From Verrucomicrobiota bacterium (lineage in GTDB: Bacteria > Verrucomicrobiota > Verrucomicrobiia > Limisphaerales > J093): a stretch of DNA of 40,020 bases. Each line of letters begins with the position of its first letter. The first letter of the stretch is position 1. A program made the translations under genes and the position numbers. The stretch lies in contig JAKLFY010000059.1 in NCBI GenBank assembly GCA_022710935.1, positions 1 through 40,020 of the forward strand, written 5' to 3'. Shown here one piece after another: positions 24,088-30,786 of this stretch. Under the pieces are notes generated by a model that searched no databases, was not told the DNA's origin, and saw only the letters and a list, made by a program, of their open reading frames with translations.

Positions 24088-25482
24088 TTATATGCCCTTC
24101 CACTGTGTCTGTTCCGCGCTCCGACGCTCCCGAACGATGCCGTCGTTCCGCTCTAGCGCCTGCTCGAACGTCTCCTCGATGTTCCACACGATCGGCTCCG
24201 GCACCTTCACGCGACCACGTGGGACAGTGAGGCACCCATAGCGGAAGGCCGATGCGGGATGCTCTGTCCAGTCGTGCACCGGCTTCGCGCTCCACAGCCT
24301 GTTGTGCGTGTCCCACTCCTTCCGGTAGTGTCGGAGGCCCTTGACCCCGTCCGCACACTTCACCTTGTCGAAGCGGCTGCGCGGGATCACCAGCCGCGCC
24401 GCCTGCACACCCTCCTCCACGCTCAGCCGAGGCACCACGCGGAAGAAGACGCCCAAGTCGGCAGCCGTCTGCCACCGGCTCACGCCTGTCCCCAACTCGC
24501 GGACGCGAATGTCGTGCGGCGCCCAGTGCTCCTTGTACACGTAGGGCTTCGTCTGCAGCACCTTCACGTAGTGCTCGAGCCCCTCGCCACTCGAAGCGTA
24601 GTAGTCGATCCAGTGCACGTACCCGTCCACCACCTGGTAGAACCATATCGCCGTCGCGTCCCGCATCCCAAGGTCCCACGCCGTGTGCACCGGGTACTCT
24701 CTCCTCCAGACGAGGTCGCCAATGCGACCTTCTCTCTCCGCCTCGTCCAGCTCCTTGCCCCAGTACGCCCCCGTCAGCGGCGCCGAGAAATCACAGTAGT
24801 ACTCCTGCCGGATCAGCTCGTCCGGCATACCTGATCGCCGATCTTCGGCGATCAGGTCCTCCGTCACCACGGGCGTCCCATCCGCCCGCTTTGTATCATT
24901 CACAGTCAGAGTTTCCGAGAACCAGCTCTCGGACTCTCTGGCCTGCGCCATAACGTCGTAGAAGTGGTTATATCCACGAGGCGTGGATATAAATGCCGCC
25001 ACCCCGTCGTTCTCGTTCAAGATCGGCCTGATGTAGTCCCAACACTGCGGATCAGCCAACGCGTATTCGCTGAAGATCACCAGAGCCGGGTTCGCCCCCA
25101 TCAGCTTGTCCGGCTGATCACTCCCCACACACTGGTAGATGCTCCCCCCATGCTCCTTCTTGAACTGCAACAACATCTGATCGTCCCGCCGCCGCTCGAT
25201 CAGATCCGGGTGGAAGTAGTCCAGAAAACCGTGCCCCTCACTCGTCATCCCGTTCCACACCACCCGCCGCGCCTGATTGAACTGCGGAAGCAGGTGCCAT
25301 ACCAAGCAGCTCCTCTCCAGCATGAAAATCTGCGCGATGTTCAACATCAACAGGTCCTTACCAGCCCGCCGATGCCAACACAGCGCCGCCCGCTTCACCC
25401 CATCCTTCAAAAGAGCATCCCAGCACCGCCGCTGATACCCACGCGGCTTGAACCCAAGATGCGGTACGACTACCTCACCCAT
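24088..25482 (-). CDS. terL: Terminase large subunit
   Basis: 464 residues from the ATG at 25482 (a TTG lies one codon upstream). Motor: Walker A HRRAGKD (about 37-43), Walker B LVIFSE (about 134-139), and STPRG (about 166-170). Nuclease: AWDLGMRDATA with the first catalytic Asp (about residue 267) and a later SAFRYG segment. It packages DNA through the portal and cuts it. The start overlaps the end of the small subunit gene by 8 bases. Confidence 0.9.
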   Translation of the reverse strand: MGEVVVPHLGFKPRGYQRRCWDALLKDGVKRAALCWHRRAGKDLLMLNIAQIFMLERSCLVWHLLPQFNQARRVVWNGMTSEGHGFLDYFHPDLIERRRDDQMLLQFKKEHGGSIYQCVGSDQPDKLMGANPALVIFSEYALADPQCWDYIRPILNENDGVAAFISTPRGYNHFYDVMAQARESESWFSETLTVNDTKRADGTPVVTEDLIAEDRRSGMPDELIRQEYYCDFSAPLTGAYWGKELDEAEREGRIGDLVWRREYPVHTAWDLGMRDATAIWFYQVVDGYVHWIDYYASSGEGLEHYVKVLQTKPYVYKEHWAPHDIRVRELGTGVSRWQTAADLGVFFRVVPRLSVEEGVQAARLVIPRSRFDKVKCADGVKGLRHYRKEWDTHNRLWSAKPVHDWTEHPASAFRYGCLTVPRGRVKVPEPIVWNIEETFEQALERNDGIVRERRSAEQTQWKGI

Positions 25483-25909
25483 CAAAGTCCTTGTTGATCA
25501 CCACGTTCACCTGAGTCTGCGTGCCGCCGTCCACCCTCGTGCCGCCGATTCGACCATCAAGAATGATCTCTTCGGCAGCACGAGCGTACGCCAACTCCCC
25601 CTCGTCCAGCGCCCTCTTGTGCACCGCGCTCTGGATGGATTCTAAAGCACACCCCCTCGCAAACAGGTAGTCACTGTAGAACCCGCTGAACGCCGGATGC
25701 CCAGCCGCTCCCCACCTCTTCACCTGGTTCCACTCCGCTACCGTCAACCCACTCTTCAAAGCGGCTGCAGCCTCGCTGCCGCCGTCCCGCAGGCACTGCA
25801 CCCCCCACTCTAGTTCACACGGGGCCTCCTCCAGCACCACCAAGTGCTGAAGCCGAGGGCTCAACTTGTCATCAGGTTGTGCAACTACCAAGGGGGCACG
25901 TCGTGCCAT
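25475..25909 (-). CDS. terS: Terminase small subunit
   Basis: 144 residues, directly before terL. A helical core (LESIQSAVHKRALDEGELAY, then ARAAEEIILDG) and a C-terminal beta tail (TQVNVVINKDF) are typical of small terminases. The N-terminal region with LKSGLTVAEWNQVKRWG resembles a helix-turn-helix. No Shine-Dalgarno is seen before the ATG at 25909; see the promoter entry. Confidence 0.75.
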   Translation of the reverse strand: MARRAPLVVAQPDDKLSPRLQHLVVLEEAPCELEWGVQCLRDGGSEAAAALKSGLTVAEWNQVKRWGAAGHPAFSGFYSDYLFARGCALESIQSAVHKRALDEGELAYARAAEEIILDGRIGGTRVDGGTQTQVNVVINKDFDG

Positions 25910-25915
25910 GTAGGA

Positions 25916-25944
25916 ATCATGGGGCGTTGAGACAGGGAAGTCAA
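25916..25944 (-). promoter_or_regulatory. Candidate late promoter, possibly giving a leaderless message
   Basis: On the minus strand TTGACT (25944-25939), a 17-base spacer and CATGAT (25921-25916). Transcription would start about 7 bases later, at or next to the terS ATG (25909). This would explain the missing Shine-Dalgarno. A GTCTCA motif lies in the spacer (25933-25928). Confidence 0.4.
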
Positions 25945-26265
25945 GGGGCAGTAGGCAAATCTAGGGGAGGTAAAAGAGCAACGCAGGGGGTCTGTTGAAA
26001 TCCATCCAAGCCCTTGCTCGCTTGCGGGCGCGAGGCGGGGGGGCGTTCGGTTGGGCGGTCGTGCTGCGAGGTCGGCTCGAGGCGAGGCGGGGGTGCGCTC
26101 GAGCTGCGCTGCCGTGCCGCAGCTCGGCCGCAGTGCGGCCTAGCGTGGCACAGGATCGCGGCTGTGCAGTGCGGCAGGGTGAGGGTATAGGGTACTGGCA
26201 GGTACCAGCGTAGGGCCTTGGAGCATTGCCGCAGTGCAGCGTAGCGCTATGCCGCAGTGTGTCTC

Positions 26266-26282
26266 AGATATTGCTGATATCT
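26266..26282. promoter_or_regulatory. AGATAT inverted repeat, operator candidate 1
   Basis: AGATAT, 5-base spacer, ATATCT; immediately preceded by an overlapping GTCTCA (26261-26266). Confidence 0.45.
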
Positions 26283-26646
26283 CTGGGCCCGTAGAGCTAC
26301 CAGTGTGTCATGTCAAGTAAGCTTACCTGAGAAAAGTGAGCTGCATGTAGCTAATATATAGTTATGAATATATATCGATATAATCTGAAAGAGAATTCCC
26401 ACGTCTCATTCCGAGTACACTTACGCCTCAATTACCCTACCGAGCATAGTAGAGTCTGTGATTTATGCAATATCGCGAGAAATGCCGAATTCGTACTATC
26501 ACCATTGACTAATCTCAGCGTGTCTCAATAGAGATATTGCAGACTGCGCCTGAGCTGAGAATCATACTCAAAGAGCCCCCCCATTTCATTCTCGTCTCCG
26601 TAGTTGACGTTCATTCTCATTGTTGCGCTGTGACACCGTCCGTCCG

Positions 26647-26664
26647 AGATATTCTGAAATATCT
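26647..26664. promoter_or_regulatory. AGATATT inverted repeat, operator candidate 2
   Basis: AGATATT, 4-base spacer CTGA, AATATCT: a perfect 7-bp inverted repeat. A half site, GAGATATTG, lies near 26531. It is about 85 bases upstream of the early promoter -35. Confidence 0.45.
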
Positions 26665-26717
26665 GACACGATCTCATTACGTCTCACCGCCCCAGTCGCC
26701 CCACTCTGGTAGCTATC

Positions 26718-26739
26718 CCGAGAAATTCCGAGAAATTCC
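26718..26739. repeat. Two tandem 10-bp repeats upstream of early promoter
   Basis: CCGAGAAATT twice in a row, then CC: one helical turn apart and ending about 10 bases before the -35. A related CGAGAAATGCCG lies near 26476. Possible activator or regulator site. Confidence 0.5.
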
Positions 26740-26749
26740 CTGCCGCCCC

Positions 26750-26777
26750 TTGAAAACGGTATTTTTGGGATTATATT
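26750..26777 (+). promoter_or_regulatory. Early sigma-70-type promoter
   Basis: TTGAAA (26750-26755), 16-base spacer, TATATT (26772-26777); the first early gene starts at 26805 with GGAGGTG upstream. Both hexamers are close to consensus. Confidence 0.7.
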
Positions 26778-26804
26778 AGATGGTATGAAAACGGAGGTGC
26801 CGGG

Positions 26805-27005
26805 ATGAAACGTCTACAGTGGTACATGATGCGGTCGAATGGTGAGCGTGTTCCTGTTAATCGCGAGGCGGTGATATTGAACCTTGGCGGATCTGCGGCA
26901 GCCCGTCTTGATGTGGCGATGGCTGAGTCAGTTCAAAGGAGCAACCCCACCGCGGCCCGTCCCATTGTTTGCCGTGGCGTGAGATATGAGGTGGTCCATG
27001 CATAA
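26805..27005 (+). CDS. Small early protein, unknown
   Basis: 66 residues, first gene after the early promoter, with GGAGGTG before the ATG. Basic and mixed alpha/beta by eye; the end VCRGVRYEVVHA is strand-like. No family recognised. First early genes in phages often counter host functions, but nothing here shows that. Confidence 0.55.
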   Translation: MKRLQWYMMRSNGERVPVNREAVILNLGGSAAARLDVAMAESVQRSNPTAARPIVCRGVRYEVVHA

Positions 27006-27024
27006 CCGAAATGGAGGCACTGCG

Positions 27025-27249
27025 ATGAGTGACTATCTGACCTGGTACACGCGGCATCGAATGGATGCACAGGAAATGGAGCTGGACGTTCTCCGCGCCA
27101 AGGTCGACCGCATGTCGCGGGAGAACGTCGATGGCGAGCGGGCGAAATTCGAAGCTTACGATGACGTCCTGAGCGAACGCGAGCGGGACATGGCCATTCC
27201 AGACGAGTGCGCCGATTGGTATCCCGACTGGACGACTGACTATGCGTAA
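27025..27249 (+). CDS. Small early coiled-coil protein
   Basis: 74 residues from the ATG at 27025, chosen for its GGAGG at 7-base spacing; the ORF extends to 26986. Helical heptads (MELDVLRAKVDRMSREN) and an acidic, Trp-rich end (DECADWYPDWTTDY). Unknown function. Confidence 0.55.
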   Translation: MSDYLTWYTRHRMDAQEMELDVLRAKVDRMSRENVDGERAKFEAYDDVLSERERDMAIPDECADWYPDWTTDYA

Positions 27250-27334
27250 CCGCGCTGCCGTGGTGCTGGCCGGAGCATGTCTCGTCATGCTCGCTTATGG
27301 ATTCCTGTACGTGCTGTTCTCGATCGGAGGATGA
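27242..27334 (+). CDS. 30-residue membrane peptide
   Basis: ATG at 27242 lies within the end of the preceding gene. After MRNR it is a single membrane helix (AAVVLAGACLVMLAYGFLYV) and ends at a TGA next to the following GGAGGATG. Small early membrane peptides are common in phages; role unknown. Confidence 0.45.
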   Translation: MRNRAAVVLAGACLVMLAYGFLYVLFSIGG

Positions 27335-27335
27335 C

Positions 27336-27392
27336 ATGCCCAACGCTAGCACGTGGTCACTACCACGGGGAGGCGACTATGACATGGTATGA
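27336..27392 (+). CDS. 18-residue micro-ORF, doubtful
   Basis: ATG at 27336 with GGAGGATGAC upstream; overlaps the next gene's start. It may only serve to deliver ribosomes to 27379. Confidence 0.2.
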   Translation: MPNASTWSLPRGGDYDMV

Positions 27393-28110
27393 GGCGATTC
27401 GCGAAAACACTGGGGAGCATTTCTTGGATAGTGGCGGCACCTATGGTCGCCACTGGCAGCATCCGCCCGTGGCAGAGGATGCGCCGGCGGTGGTGTGGAA
27501 TCCGCGGTACTGGGACAGCGGCGCCACGATTGAAACGGCGCATTTTCTCGACGCCACGATGGAAATTGACGAGGCGATGCAAGACCTGTTCGAGCACTGG
27601 GCGGGTCGCGACGAGAACCGCGAGCTGTCGTGGTTCGAGGCCGGGATGCAGTTCTGCGAGGATGTGCTGCGACTCAAGGAACTGGCACGAGACAATGTCT
27701 ACAATGGCGAGAATGACCTGTCACAGGTCTACCTCTGGGCGGTCTACGGTCACGACACCGGCGAGGATTGGGTCTATCGGTCCGACGTGACGGTGATAAT
27801 TCACGTACACACTGGCTGCGATGTGCGCGGAGGATACGGGCGGCCGATATTTTGCCGGTCGAAAGGCGAGTATGCGGTCCCGGTCGACCTGTGCGCGGAA
27901 TGGTACGTGGTCGACAGCCATGAGGACGTGTCGGAGAACATCACCGAGCGCTGGCAGTGCGGTTACAGCTCATACCCTTTCGGACAGGTGCGGGATGCGA
28001 TCGAGCGGGTATTCCCGTGGACCCATCGCGCCTCCGATCAGAGCATGATCGTGAAACTCAAAGGTGGCCCGGTCTGCCGCATCGCGCCGGCTTTCCGTGA
28101 CTGTCAGTAG
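27379..28110 (+). CDS. Unknown early protein (243 aa)
   Basis: Start ATG 27379 with GGGAGG upstream; longer starts in the same frame lack a site. Rich in Trp, Asp and Glu; helical N-terminal half (AMQDLFEHWAGRDENRELSW), then beta-rich (DVTVIIHVHTGCDVRGGYG) and ending in a basic strand region. It looks like a folded soluble protein of the kind found in many phages without known role. Next to it downstream is a large RNA hairpin. Confidence 0.6.
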   Translation: MTWYEAIRENTGEHFLDSGGTYGRHWQHPPVAEDAPAVVWNPRYWDSGATIETAHFLDATMEIDEAMQDLFEHWAGRDENRELSWFEAGMQFCEDVLRLKELARDNVYNGENDLSQVYLWAVYGHDTGEDWVYRSDVTVIIHVHTGCDVRGGYGRPIFCRSKGEYAVPVDLCAEWYVVDSHEDVSENITERWQCGYSSYPFGQVRDAIERVFPWTHRASDQSMIVKLKGGPVCRIAPAFRDCQ

Positions 28111-28111
28111 C

Positions 28112-28154
28112 GCCCACATTCAGCCGCGCCCGAGTGCGCGGCTGTGCTGTGGGC
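28112..28154 (+). other. Long hairpin after the 27379 gene
   Basis: Two nested perfect stems: 28121-28129 with 28136-28144 (9 bp) and 28112-28118 with 28148-28154 (7 bp), separated by a 2x3 internal loop. There is no T-run, so it may be an RNA processing or stabilising element, or a partial terminator. Confidence 0.65.
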
Positions 28155-28184
28155 ACTGGGAGTGCTCGCGGGGAGGATAGGACA

Positions 28185-28412
28185 ATGACGCGACGAGCGC
28201 AGGCGGCGAAGCGATACCCTCGGGTGGCTTTGGACAATGAGTGGCTGATCGGGCAGGTGGCGCGACGGATCGCGGACCACGAGCCCGACGCCAGTATCAA
28301 CAAGATTGCGCGGTGGACAGCGGACGAGCTGTCATTCAACCCGCAGCTCGCACAGCCTCATGGATGGCTGTACCGCATGGTACGCGGAATCGTCCGCGCC
28401 TATGACGAATGA
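28185..28412 (+). CDS. Small basic protein, unknown
   Basis: 75 residues, ATG 28185 with GGGGAGGA upstream. Helical, basic start, then EWLIGQVARRIADHEPDASI and FNPQLAQPHGWLYRMVRGIV. Possibly DNA-binding (helix-turn-helix-like pattern NKIARWTADELSFNP), but no family is recognised. Confidence 0.5.
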   Translation: MTRRAQAAKRYPRVALDNEWLIGQVARRIADHEPDASINKIARWTADELSFNPQLAQPHGWLYRMVRGIVRAYDE

Positions 28413-28612
28413 CCCACCGCGCCCCCAGCCTGCCGGCGCCGTTGCCCACCACATTCCGGCCGGACATGAGCGCCGGCCGGCCCGCCACGCGAGCCCACCT
28501 GCAACAGTGGCATCGGTCGGCCGCAACAGTAGGAACGGTCGGCCGGTGCCATCCCGCCCTATCTGGTAACAGTGCGAACGGTCGACGGAGGTGCAACAGT
28601 GAGAACGGTTGA
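28409..28612 (+). CDS. Doubtful ORF over the repeat region
   Basis: 67 codons from an ATG overlapping the previous stop (ATGA). The composition is Pro/Ala/Arg-rich and it reads through the direct repeats, and the next gene starts inside it. It could be coupling translation only. Confidence 0.25.
   Translation: MTHRAPSLPAPLPTTFRPDMSAGRPATRAHLQQWHRSAATVGTVGRCHPALSGNSANGRRRCNSENG
28456..28480. repeat. GC hairpin beside the direct repeats
   Basis: CCGGCCGG at 28456-28463 and again at 28473-28480 (self-complementary), 9-base loop, giving an 8-bp all-GC stem. Confidence 0.6.
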
Positions 28613-28614
28613 AA
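28501..28614 (+). repeat. Four 22-bp direct repeats (iteron-like)
   Basis: Units at 28501-28522, 28523-28544, 28566-28587 and 28593-28614. All share (G)(C/T)AACAGT at the start and CGGT at positions 14-17. The first two are exactly adjacent. The fourth contains the GTG start of the next gene. AACAGTG occurs again at about 29098, 29139 and 29189. A binding site array for a replication or regulatory protein is likely. Confidence 0.7.
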
Positions 28615-28832
28615 CTGAGCCAACGATCACAGTTGAGGACAACCGCAACATCCGTGCTCGAGCCGTGGCATGGACTTGGCTTGCCAACAAGTGCAACGGT
28701 CAGGATAACGTCGGACTGTGTCCTATCTGCGGCGGGCGCATTCAGGTGCTCGGCAACCGCATAACTGATAACGGGCGCATCATCGGCTCGTGCGGTGACG
28801 CTTTCACGATCAGGCAGTGGGAAGCTGACTGA
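28599..28832 (+). CDS. Small zinc-finger protein
   Basis: 77 residues from a GTG with GGAGGT six bases upstream. CPIC (about residues 47-50) plus a later Cys (GSCGD) suggests a zinc site. The ORF can be read from 28572, but the GTG is better placed. Ends tail to tail with the nuclease gene (23-base overlap). Confidence 0.5.
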   Translation: MRTVETEPTITVEDNRNIRARAVAWTWLANKCNGQDNVGLCPICGGRIQVLGNRITDNGRIIGSCGDAFTIRQWEAD

Positions 28833-29094
28833 CCGCCCGCTCCACGTCGGCCCATGAGGTAGCGACTATGGCGGTCGCGCCGGCTTGCGCCCACGCCTCA
28901 AGCTCGGCCGCTTGCAGGGCGGTCACGCGGCCCCCTGGCCGCTTGACTTCGATGGCGAGGAGGTGGCCTTGGTAGCAGCAGAAAATGTCAGGGAGGCCCG
29001 CAGAGTACGGTCCACCGTGGAGTTTTCGAGCGTAGCAGTCGGGGAGGGCCTTGAGGTGGCGCAGGATGGTGCGGACGATGGCCGCTTCGGTCAC
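28810..29094 (-). CDS. VRR-NUC domain nuclease
   Basis: About 94 residues from a GTG at 29094; the frame extends to a TTG at 29217, but that would overlap the next gene. PD-(D/E)xK core: GLPDIFCCYQ with the catalytic Asp, then LAIEVKRPGG (Glu and Lys), and QAAELEAWAQAGA. The HGGPYSAG segment before it is typical. Stand-alone VRR-NUC proteins are common in phages next to helicases and may act on branched DNA. It is the only minus-strand gene in the early arm. No Shine-Dalgarno is clear for the GTG. Confidence 0.8.
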   Translation of the reverse strand: MTEAAIVRTILRHLKALPDCYARKLHGGPYSAGLPDIFCCYQGHLLAIEVKRPGGRVTALQAAELEAWAQAGATAIVATSWADVERAVSQLPTA

Positions 29095-29154
29095 GGGAAC
29101 AGTGTAACAGAGGTGGCGGTCAGATTCTTGGATGACCAACAGTGAATATGGTTG

Positions 29155-29183
29155 TTGCAGACAGTCATCACGGATGCTAGATT
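29155..29183 (+). promoter_or_regulatory. Candidate second early promoter
   Basis: TTGCAG (29155-29160), 17-base spacer, TAGATT (29178-29183), upstream of the gene at 29205 in the divergent gap with the nuclease gene. AACAGTG motifs flank it. Confidence 0.4.
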
Positions 29184-29204
29184 GAACAACAGTGGGGAGG
29201 GTCA

Positions 29205-29825
29205 ATGGCACGCTCAAGAGAGTGGATCAAACTCGTAGCTGCAGACGGTACGACCAAGGGTGGTACAACTTGGGCGGTGGGCAGGCGTGTGCGGGCGACC
29301 GGCAAGCGGGGCCAGGGGCTCTGCACCTCTGAGTACCTGCACGTGTACGCAAGCGAGGCGGTGGCGGCACTGATGGCGCCGGGGCACGGCGTTGGCGGCT
29401 ACACGAGGGCGTTCGTGGTGCGCGGCGTGAGCCACGCAACGGATGGCACCAAACACGGTCTGCGCTTGTGCGTGGTGCTTCGCGAGATCGAGCGGCCTAC
29501 GCTCACCATCGACCAGTGTGTAGCTATCGCCATCGTCTGCGCGGCGCAGAGCTGCACAGACGCCACGTGGCGGGCATGGGCGCGGGCGTGGCTCGATAAG
29601 TCGGGCCGGTCGGCGGCGGCGGCGTGGGCGGCGGACGCGGCGGCGTGGGCGGCGCGGGCGGCGGCGCGGGCGGCGGCGTGGGCGGCGGAGGCGGCGGCGT
29701 GGGCGGCGGCGCGGGCGGCGGAGGCGGCGGCGGACGCGGCGGCGGACGCGGCGGCGATTGACCTACCGGCCATCTGTGCCCGCGTGCTGGAGACTCCTGA
29801 GTGCGAGTGGGGGTCACTGCTATGA
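29205..29825 (+). CDS. Protein with C-terminal Ala/Trp repeat helix
   Basis: 206 residues; GGGAGGG before the ATG. The first 110 residues form a compact domain (beta pattern with SEYLHVYASEAVAALM and LRLCVVLREI). Residues about 135-190 are a low-complexity stretch of AAWAA, AARAA, AAEAA and AADAA. Such repeats occur at the C-terminus of many phage and bacterial proteins with a similar N-terminal domain; the function is unknown to me. Confidence 0.6.
   Translation: MARSREWIKLVAADGTTKGGTTWAVGRRVRATGKRGQGLCTSEYLHVYASEAVAALMAPGHGVGGYTRAFVVRGVSHATDGTKHGLRLCVVLREIERPTLTIDQCVAIAIVCAAQSCTDATWRAWARAWLDKSGRSAAAAWAADAAAWAARAAARAAAWAAEAAAWAAARAAEAAADAAADAAAIDLPAICARVLETPECEWGSLL
29610..29757 (+). repeat. 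GCG-rich trinucleotide-like repeat array
   Basis: Tandem GCGGCG units broken by TGG, GAC, CGG and GAG codons, encoding the AAWAA-type helix. Array length may vary between strains and may be collapsed in assembly. Confidence 0.7.
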
Positions 29826-30061
29826 ACAGCTACGATCCATGCAAGCAACACATCAACGGGCACACGCCGCAGTGCCTGATCTGCGAGATCGAGGTGTTGC
29901 GCGGCGAGGTGCGCCGCCTGCGGGATGCCGTGATCTTCACGGCTGGCTTGCGGGAACCAGACGAGTTTGTCAACAAGTTGATCGGTCAACATGCTTTGAC
30001 CAAGGAACGAGAGGACGAGTTCTGGCATGTACTCGGTCTCGGCAACAACAAGGAGGGCTGA
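29822..30061 (+). CDS. Small protein with Cys/His cluster
   Basis: 79 residues, ATG overlapping the previous stop (ATGA). CKQH (about 7-10), H, then CLIC (about 19-22) could bind zinc, followed by a helix (EVLRGEVRRLRDAV). This layout (Cys/His followed by a coiled helix) is common in small phage proteins. Confidence 0.5.
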   Translation: MNSYDPCKQHINGHTPQCLICEIEVLRGEVRRLRDAVIFTAGLREPDEFVNKLIGQHALTKEREDEFWHVLGLGNNKEG

Positions 30062-30062
30062 C

Positions 30063-30353
30063 ATGGAAGCGAGGGTGTTCTTCACAGGCGTGAACGCGCT
30101 CAAGGATCTCAAGGCGATGTACCGGCACTGGGACGCGGTCGGCATGACGCTGACCAAGCTCGAGGCGCAGGGTGAGTTCTCGCTCGGCCTGCACGGGCGC
30201 TTCACTCTCCCAGAGTGGACCGAGGTGGAGGACTTCGGGCGCACCCGTCTGAAGGTCAGCGGCATGGCCGGTTTGCCGATCCACTGCGTGGACGCCTCGA
30301 CGCTGCGGGCGACCGTGGCGTACCCGGAGGTGGACGGTGGCAACCCGGACTGA
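30063..30353 (+). CDS. Unknown early protein (96 aa)
   Basis: AGGAGGG before the ATG at 30063. Mixed alpha/beta; starts MEARVFFTGVNALKDLK. No motif recognised. Overlaps the next GTG. Confidence 0.5.
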   Translation: MEARVFFTGVNALKDLKAMYRHWDAVGMTLTKLEAQGEFSLGLHGRFTLPEWTEVEDFGRTRLKVSGMAGLPIHCVDASTLRATVAYPEVDGGNPD

Positions 30354-30672
30354 GGTCGAGACGCTGCAGGCGAAGCTCAGCCGGTACCGTGAGGCGCTGG
30401 ACGTGGCAACAGAGGAAGTAGTCAGGCTCCAGGGGGAGAACATGGAGCTACAGGCCACGATCTGGCACATGCAAGCCAAGATGCACCGCCGTTGGAACGG
30501 GCAGCGTGGCAAGTTTCAGTGCCCGATCTGCCGGCGCTGGGTGCGCCTGCTGGAGGCCGAGCTGGCGATGAACGACGAGATCCTGTACGTGGTGGGGCAG
30601 TGCAAACAGCACGGCCGGGTGACGCCCACCGGGCGGTGGACGGTCGAGGACATCAAGGCGGCGCTGCCGTGA
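30337..30672 (+). CDS. Coiled-coil zinc-ribbon protein
   Basis: 111 residues; GTG with GGAGGTG upstream. An N-terminal coiled coil (LQAKLSRYREALDVATEEV) is followed by CPIC (about 62-65) and CKQH (about 89-92). Confidence 0.55.
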   Translation: MATRTEVETLQAKLSRYREALDVATEEVVRLQGENMELQATIWHMQAKMHRRWNGQRGKFQCPICRRWVRLLEAELAMNDEILYVVGQCKQHGRVTPTGRWTVEDIKAALP

Positions 30673-30767
30673 GCACCTTCATGACGTGGCTGTTCTTCGC
30701 CTTCGCCGGGGTGCTCGTGGTGGGCGGCGCGTACGCGCTCAGATCTCTTCTGAAGCGGCTAGACTAG
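30669..30767 (+). CDS. 32-residue membrane peptide
   Basis: GTG overlaps the previous stop (GTGA). One membrane helix (TWLFFAFAGVLVVGGAYAL) and a basic end (RSLLKRLD). No known role. Confidence 0.5.
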   Translation: MSTFMTWLFFAFAGVLVVGGAYALRSLLKRLD

Positions 30768-30786
30768 GGTGCGGAGGTGCCGGAAC

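Larger units (their letters stand above)
25910..26804. other. Gene-free divergent control region
   Basis: 895 bases between the two arms without a credible gene. The first third (about 26000-26260) is GC-rich with repeated GCCGCAGTG (26127, 26228, 26251). From about 26300 to 26540 it becomes AT-rich (TATATA stretches near 26353-26382). GTCTCA occurs at 26261, 26403, 26522 and 26681, and on the minus strand at 25928. Two AGATAT inverted repeats and a 10-bp tandem repeat are listed separately. Likely holds promoters and operators, and possibly an origin. Confidence 0.7.

Noticed and set aside
25995-26213. 72-codon plus-strand ORF in the control region
   Set aside because: Low-complexity GC-rich repeats, no ribosome site, no protein-like pattern.
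26537-26779. 80-codon plus-strand ORF over the early promoter
   Set aside because: It covers the operator-like repeats and promoter, has no ribosome site and unlikely composition.
28501-28614. CRISPR array
   Set aside because: Only four degenerate 22-bp repeats, two directly adjacent with no spacer, and no cas genes.
29399-30343. 314-codon minus-strand ORF
   Set aside because: Shadow of three overlapping early genes with good ribosome sites; its Ala-rich part is only the complement of the repeat array.
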